NCBI GenBank assembly: GCA_003426165.1
Contig: QUAH01000002.1
Span: forward strand, 186,001 to 250,000
Source of the DNA: Candidatus Saccharicenans subterraneus
GTDB lineage: Bacteria > Acidobacteriota > Aminicenantia > Aminicenantales > Saccharicenantaceae
Length of the DNA stretch: 64,000 bases
Reading direction: 5' to 3'
Shown here piece after piece: positions 61,230-64,000 of the stretch. The translations under genes were made by a program, and so were the position numbers. The stretch's first letter is position 1; each line of letters begins with the position of its first letter. The notes below the pieces were generated by a model. It was not told where the DNA came from. It saw only the letters and a program-made list of their open reading frames with translations, and ran no database searches.

Positions 61230-61421
61230 ATGAAAGACAGAAAGAAAAAATTTATTTTGATTATCCTGGGTTTCTTTCTGATCGTAGTGCTGGCCGTAGC
61301 TTCTCCATCCGATCCGCCCACTATTTTAAAAGGGTGGATTACATTCAACGGTCCAGATTGGGAATGTACTTGTCCACAAAAGCTTTATTATGATTGTTTT
61401 TGCATCGTTCCCGCAAAATAA
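61230..61421 (+). CDS. small exported peptide with CxC-x7-CxC C-terminus (second copy)
   Basis: 63 residues, GGGAGG before the ATG, 49 bases after the first copy. Basic start (MKDRKKK), hydrophobic stretch FILIILGFFLIVVLAVA, predicted cleavage after residue 24 and a 39-residue mature form starting SPSDPP. It shares with the first copy a PP-x(1-2)-L-[RK]-G segment and the tail CTCPQKLYYDCFCI (Cys46, 48, 56, 58) with Asp before the third Cys. Outside these positions the two have diverged strongly, so selection seems to hold the cysteine plan. No terminator seen before the propeller gene 218 bases on. Confidence 0.72.
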   Translation: MKDRKKKFILIILGFFLIVVLAVASPSDPPTILKGWITFNGPDWECTCPQKLYYDCFCIVPAK

Positions 61422-61639
61422 ACAAATAATAAGAGCAATTTTTTCAGTAAATTGACCCGGCGGGAAGGTACATAAACAGCACAGAACCTGATCGGAAAAT
61501 GAATTGTTCATTGAAATTGCCTCATTCACTAAATAATTGGTAATTTATTCACATCAGAGCAAAATGCGGGTAGCATCCTTCAGCAAGCTTGATAAGTACT
61601 ATTAAATGGATATCCCAGCAAGAGGAGGAACTCTGTTTC

Positions 61640-62725
61640 ATGAAAAGAGAAATGATTTTTCTGTCTCTCATTGTTCTTATACCAATCTCACTTTATTCAG
61701 CGGGAAATTTGCCGCAGCCCGTTTTACGGATAAAGGATAAGATTCAGATAAGAATCTCTCCTACTGAAGGTTCAGCACTACTCAAAAGCCGATATGAGGT
61801 TTTGCCGATTTTATTAACCGAGGGTTATCAACAAGAGATATTAATCTGGAGAGGTACCTATCTTGAGGTCTTTTCAAAGGAGGGCCAGTTTATAAAACGA
61901 GTTGGCAGAGAAGGAGAGGGACCAGGGGAGTTCTCGGGAATAATAAAAGTAATTTACCGCAATGGCAGATACTATATTTTAGATTTTCCCAACAAGGTTT
62001 CAATATTTGATCGGGAATTCAATTTTATCGCCAGAACGATATACGCGGGCAAGCTTACTTCACCATTTATCCACGATTTCGATATAAACGAAAGTATTTT
62101 TGTCGCGGTGCAAAGGAACCGCCCATATGATAAAGACATGAGACAATCTGAAGCAGCAAATAATAATGTTATAAGTATTTATTCGCTCAACGGAGAATAT
62201 AAGCATTCCTTCTTCCCTCAAAATGAAGGCTGGGCTGTTTATCCAGAAGAGTCTCTTCTTGGGGGACATATATTACTCAATGAAAACAAGTTGTTCTTCG
62301 TTTTTAATTCCATAAACAAGATTTGGATGACTAGTTTAGATGGCAAGCATATTCGGAAAAAGGAATTTGGCAAGAACTGGTGGAAACCTATCATCTTCAA
62401 TCAAAATTTATATCGCGAGGCGCGAAAGGCTGGCAAATCGGCCGGCCTTCTTCTTGAAAACGCACTTCTTTCTGGAGATGTCATTGATGGCATTTACGTT
62501 TATAAAGATGACATCGCCATTAAAATACTTCGAACGATAGATGGTAATCCAAATACCTTTTTAATTATAATTAAAAGTAATCTGATAAATGAATCGGATC
62601 CAATTTACCTTAATTCCTATCAGTTTTGCTATGCTGGCAAAAACGACCTCTATTTCTACCGATATCTCAGTGAGTACAACCCAAATATGATTAACATTAT
62701 AGAAATTGTGAAATGCGATATCTGA
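61640..62725 (+). CDS. exported 6-bladed beta-propeller protein
   Basis: 361 residues from ATG 61640 (GAGGAGG upstream); an earlier frame start at 61589 lacks a site and would bury the signal peptide MKREMIFLSLIVLIPISLYS. VGREGEGPGEFSGIIKV carries the family motif, followed by GRYYILDFPNKVSIFDREFN. A weak internal promoter (TTGAAA 61511, TAATTG 61534) lies upstream, but read-through from the sigma-54 promoter is also possible. Overlaps the next propeller gene by 13 bases, so the two are translationally linked. Confidence 0.82.
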   Translation: MKREMIFLSLIVLIPISLYSAGNLPQPVLRIKDKIQIRISPTEGSALLKSRYEVLPILLTEGYQQEILIWRGTYLEVFSKEGQFIKRVGREGEGPGEFSGIIKVIYRNGRYYILDFPNKVSIFDREFNFIARTIYAGKLTSPFIHDFDINESIFVAVQRNRPYDKDMRQSEAANNNVISIYSLNGEYKHSFFPQNEGWAVYPEESLLGGHILLNENKLFFVFNSINKIWMTSLDGKHIRKKEFGKNWWKPIIFNQNLYREARKAGKSAGLLLENALLSGDVIDGIYVYKDDIAIKILRTIDGNPNTFLIIIKSNLINESDPIYLNSYQFCYAGKNDLYFYRYLSEYNPNMINIIEIVKCDI

Positions 62726-63768
62726 TAGCGATATTTGCAGAATTATTAATTTCTGCTACTCTACACGCGGGATTTTATCAAAATTGGGATTCGAAATATC
62801 TACTGGTCAATAGGTGGGCCTATCCGGAAGCCAGGTTAACCGGCTATCTTTTTGACGCATTCATAGATCCAAAAAATAATACCCTGATTATGATGCTTTT
62901 CAGGGACGGCATAAAACTGATATCAAAGGACGGAATTAGCGATCTGGCCAAAATAGGCCAAGGCCCCGGAGAGATAGCCAGGTGGTCAGCAATCTCCCTC
63001 GAAGGTGATCATCTTATAATTTTTGAGGCAACGGGTAAAATCATATATTACAGACGAAATATATCCTCTTTTACATACGAAAAAACGAACTGGCTCCGTT
63101 GGGGAACCGAGTTTCCAGTAATTAGAGGGGCAGTCAAATTAAATAATAAATATTATATAACAGGTTTTTCTCTGAAATCAGAACCCAGCACAACTAATAG
63201 CGAGGCATTTTTCCTAACAATATTTAACGATAACGGACTCCTCATAAAACAGTTGATTTGGAAAAACTTCAAAGGCTTTTGGCGGGGTCCACCTCTTCTT
63301 ACATCTCATATTCAGCAACATGGATCTGAAGTTTGGGTGATTCTTGAATCAGAACCGACCTTATACATTATTGATACCAGAGAAGATAAGGTTAAACGTG
63401 AGGTGAATCTCGAAACACCCGTAGGATTTAAGCCAATTGGTGATTATATGCCTGTTGATAAATATACCATTTCGACACTGCAAAAGAAGTATGAAGAGTG
63501 GGTACTGTCCTATTCCAGAATAGAACGGTTTATAATAACTGATAACTATCTCATCCTTCAGGCGCGAACCTGTAATAATTCAGGTCCTAAATATTTCGTT
63601 ATGCTATATGATGTGGAAACTTTTGCACTTAAAGAAACCTATCTTACTGACCATCTTCTTCTTGCAGAGAATGACGGCCACTATTATTTTCTGGCAAATG
63701 GAGACCCAGGTCTTGATGAAAATGCATGTTCGGTAGATATCAGAATCTACAAAGGGAGAGGCAAATGA
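62713..63768 (+). CDS. exported 6-bladed beta-propeller protein
   Basis: 351 residues. The start lies inside the end of the preceding propeller gene and begins with a signal peptide (MRYLIAIFAELLISATLHAG). IGQGPGEIARWS is the family motif, here with a shortened approach. Blade-like segments include NTLIMMLFRDGIKLISKDG and EVWVILESEPTLYIIDTRED. Diverged from its neighbour, so an old tandem pair rather than a fresh duplication. The next gene starts in the ATGA overlap at 63765. Confidence 0.78.
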   Translation: MRYLIAIFAELLISATLHAGFYQNWDSKYLLVNRWAYPEARLTGYLFDAFIDPKNNTLIMMLFRDGIKLISKDGISDLAKIGQGPGEIARWSAISLEGDHLIIFEATGKIIYYRRNISSFTYEKTNWLRWGTEFPVIRGAVKLNNKYYITGFSLKSEPSTTNSEAFFLTIFNDNGLLIKQLIWKNFKGFWRGPPLLTSHIQQHGSEVWVILESEPTLYIIDTREDKVKREVNLETPVGFKPIGDYMPVDKYTISTLQKKYEEWVLSYSRIERFIITDNYLILQARTCNNSGPKYFVMLYDVETFALKETYLTDHLLLAENDGHYYFLANGDPGLDENACSVDIRIYKGRGK

Positions 63769-64000
63769 AGTTGAGAAAGCAAAGTAAAGACATATTATTA
63801 GATTCGTCAATAATTATTATGACCACATTGGTCTTGATTGTTTGTTATTTCCGATTTATAAAAAGAGATGAGAACTCATTTGAATGCCGGTCTTTTGAAG
63901 AAATTAAGATACTTGATCGAAAAGGAAACGAAAAAAGAATCATCGAGCTATCAAATGCCAGGGGAGAAAGCTACGTTCTATTCCTGGAGATTAACTCCTG
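63765..64000 (+). CDS. membrane-anchored protein, start only (cut by window edge)
   Basis: 78 codons visible, starting ATG in an ATGA overlap with the propeller gene. A basic start (MKLRKQSKD) precedes one membrane helix (SSIIIMTTLVLIVCYF), then an outward soluble region with KILDRKGNEKRIIELSNARG and ESYVLFLEINS. The last part resembles the beginning of a thioredoxin-like fold just before its cysteine motif, but the window ends there. Last visible member of the peptide/propeller operon. Confidence 0.55.
   Translation, partial: MKLRKQSKDILLDSSIIIMTTLVLIVCYFRFIKRDENSFECRSFEEIKILDRKGNEKRIIELSNARGESYVLFLEINS

Overview
The window reads as a chromosome segment of an anaerobic, heterotrophic, Gram-negative-type bacterium, most likely Candidatus Aminicenantes or a close relative in the Acidobacteriota. 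This is inference. It rests on a GWxTD-domain TPR protein, several exported 6-bladed beta-propeller proteins, an alpha-2-macroglobulin/PBP1c pair, many Tat-exported sugar enzymes, an oxygen-sensitive glycyl radical enzyme and a B12-dependent ribonucleotide reductase. No rRNA, tRNA or CRISPR array was seen. Most of the sequence is GC-rich. Two stretches, about 5.1-6.9 kb and 56-64 kb, are visibly AT-rich and look like accessory islands.

Layout. 1-4.5 kb: a partial MscS channel, then a two-gene hydroxyproline dehydratase operon (HypD and its radical-SAM activase) whose promoter contains a perfect dyad operator. 4.5-6.9 kb: an ISL3 transposase remnant, a propeller gene and a small AraC regulator (AT-rich). 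7.5-12 kb: GWxTD protein, patatin phospholipase and acyl-ACP thioesterase. 12-19 kb (+): a secreted CARDB protein, a Tat-exported oxidoreductase and sugar isomerase, a two-barrel glycosidase-like protein and a nitroreductase. 19.6-29.6 kb (-): CPBP protease, UbiA/MenA-type prenyltransferase, PBP1c and a giant A2M lipoprotein. 30-35 kb: dipeptide epimerase, KtrB-type K+ transporter and a KdpDE-like two-component system with a shortened sensor. 35-41 kb: sugar oxidoreductase, GH172 (DUF2961), Tat-exported ferredoxin-type aldo/keto reductase and an amidohydrolase lipoprotein. 41-47 kb: a pore-like small membrane protein, an MFS exporter, a thiamine-binding protein, NrdJ and a propeller. 47-56 kb: an SBBP-repeat surface protein, two small exported proteins and a 987-residue exported protein of unknown function.

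The most unusual part is the AT-rich right end (56-64 kb). A propeller gene diverges from an ABC exporter operon (two membrane subunits and an ATPase). That operon is broken off in its fourth gene, where it abuts a sigma-54 activator fragment truncated at both ends. Next come a pair of inverted repeats and a consensus-spaced -24/-12 promoter. It precedes two tandem 63-residue exported peptides that share a CxC-x7-CxC C-terminus, then two propeller genes and the start of a membrane-anchored protein. I propose this as a peptide/propeller system under sigma-54 control. It resembles in layout the NVEALA-peptide/6-bladed-propeller loci of Bacteroidota but uses a different peptide motif.

Genes that appear to work together: HypD and its activase; patatin and thioesterase (acyl chain turnover); A2M and PBP1c (periplasmic protease trapping and wall repair); KdpDE-like sensor/regulator and KtrB (potassium); the Tat-exported oxidoreductase and isomerase (periplasmic sugar conversion).
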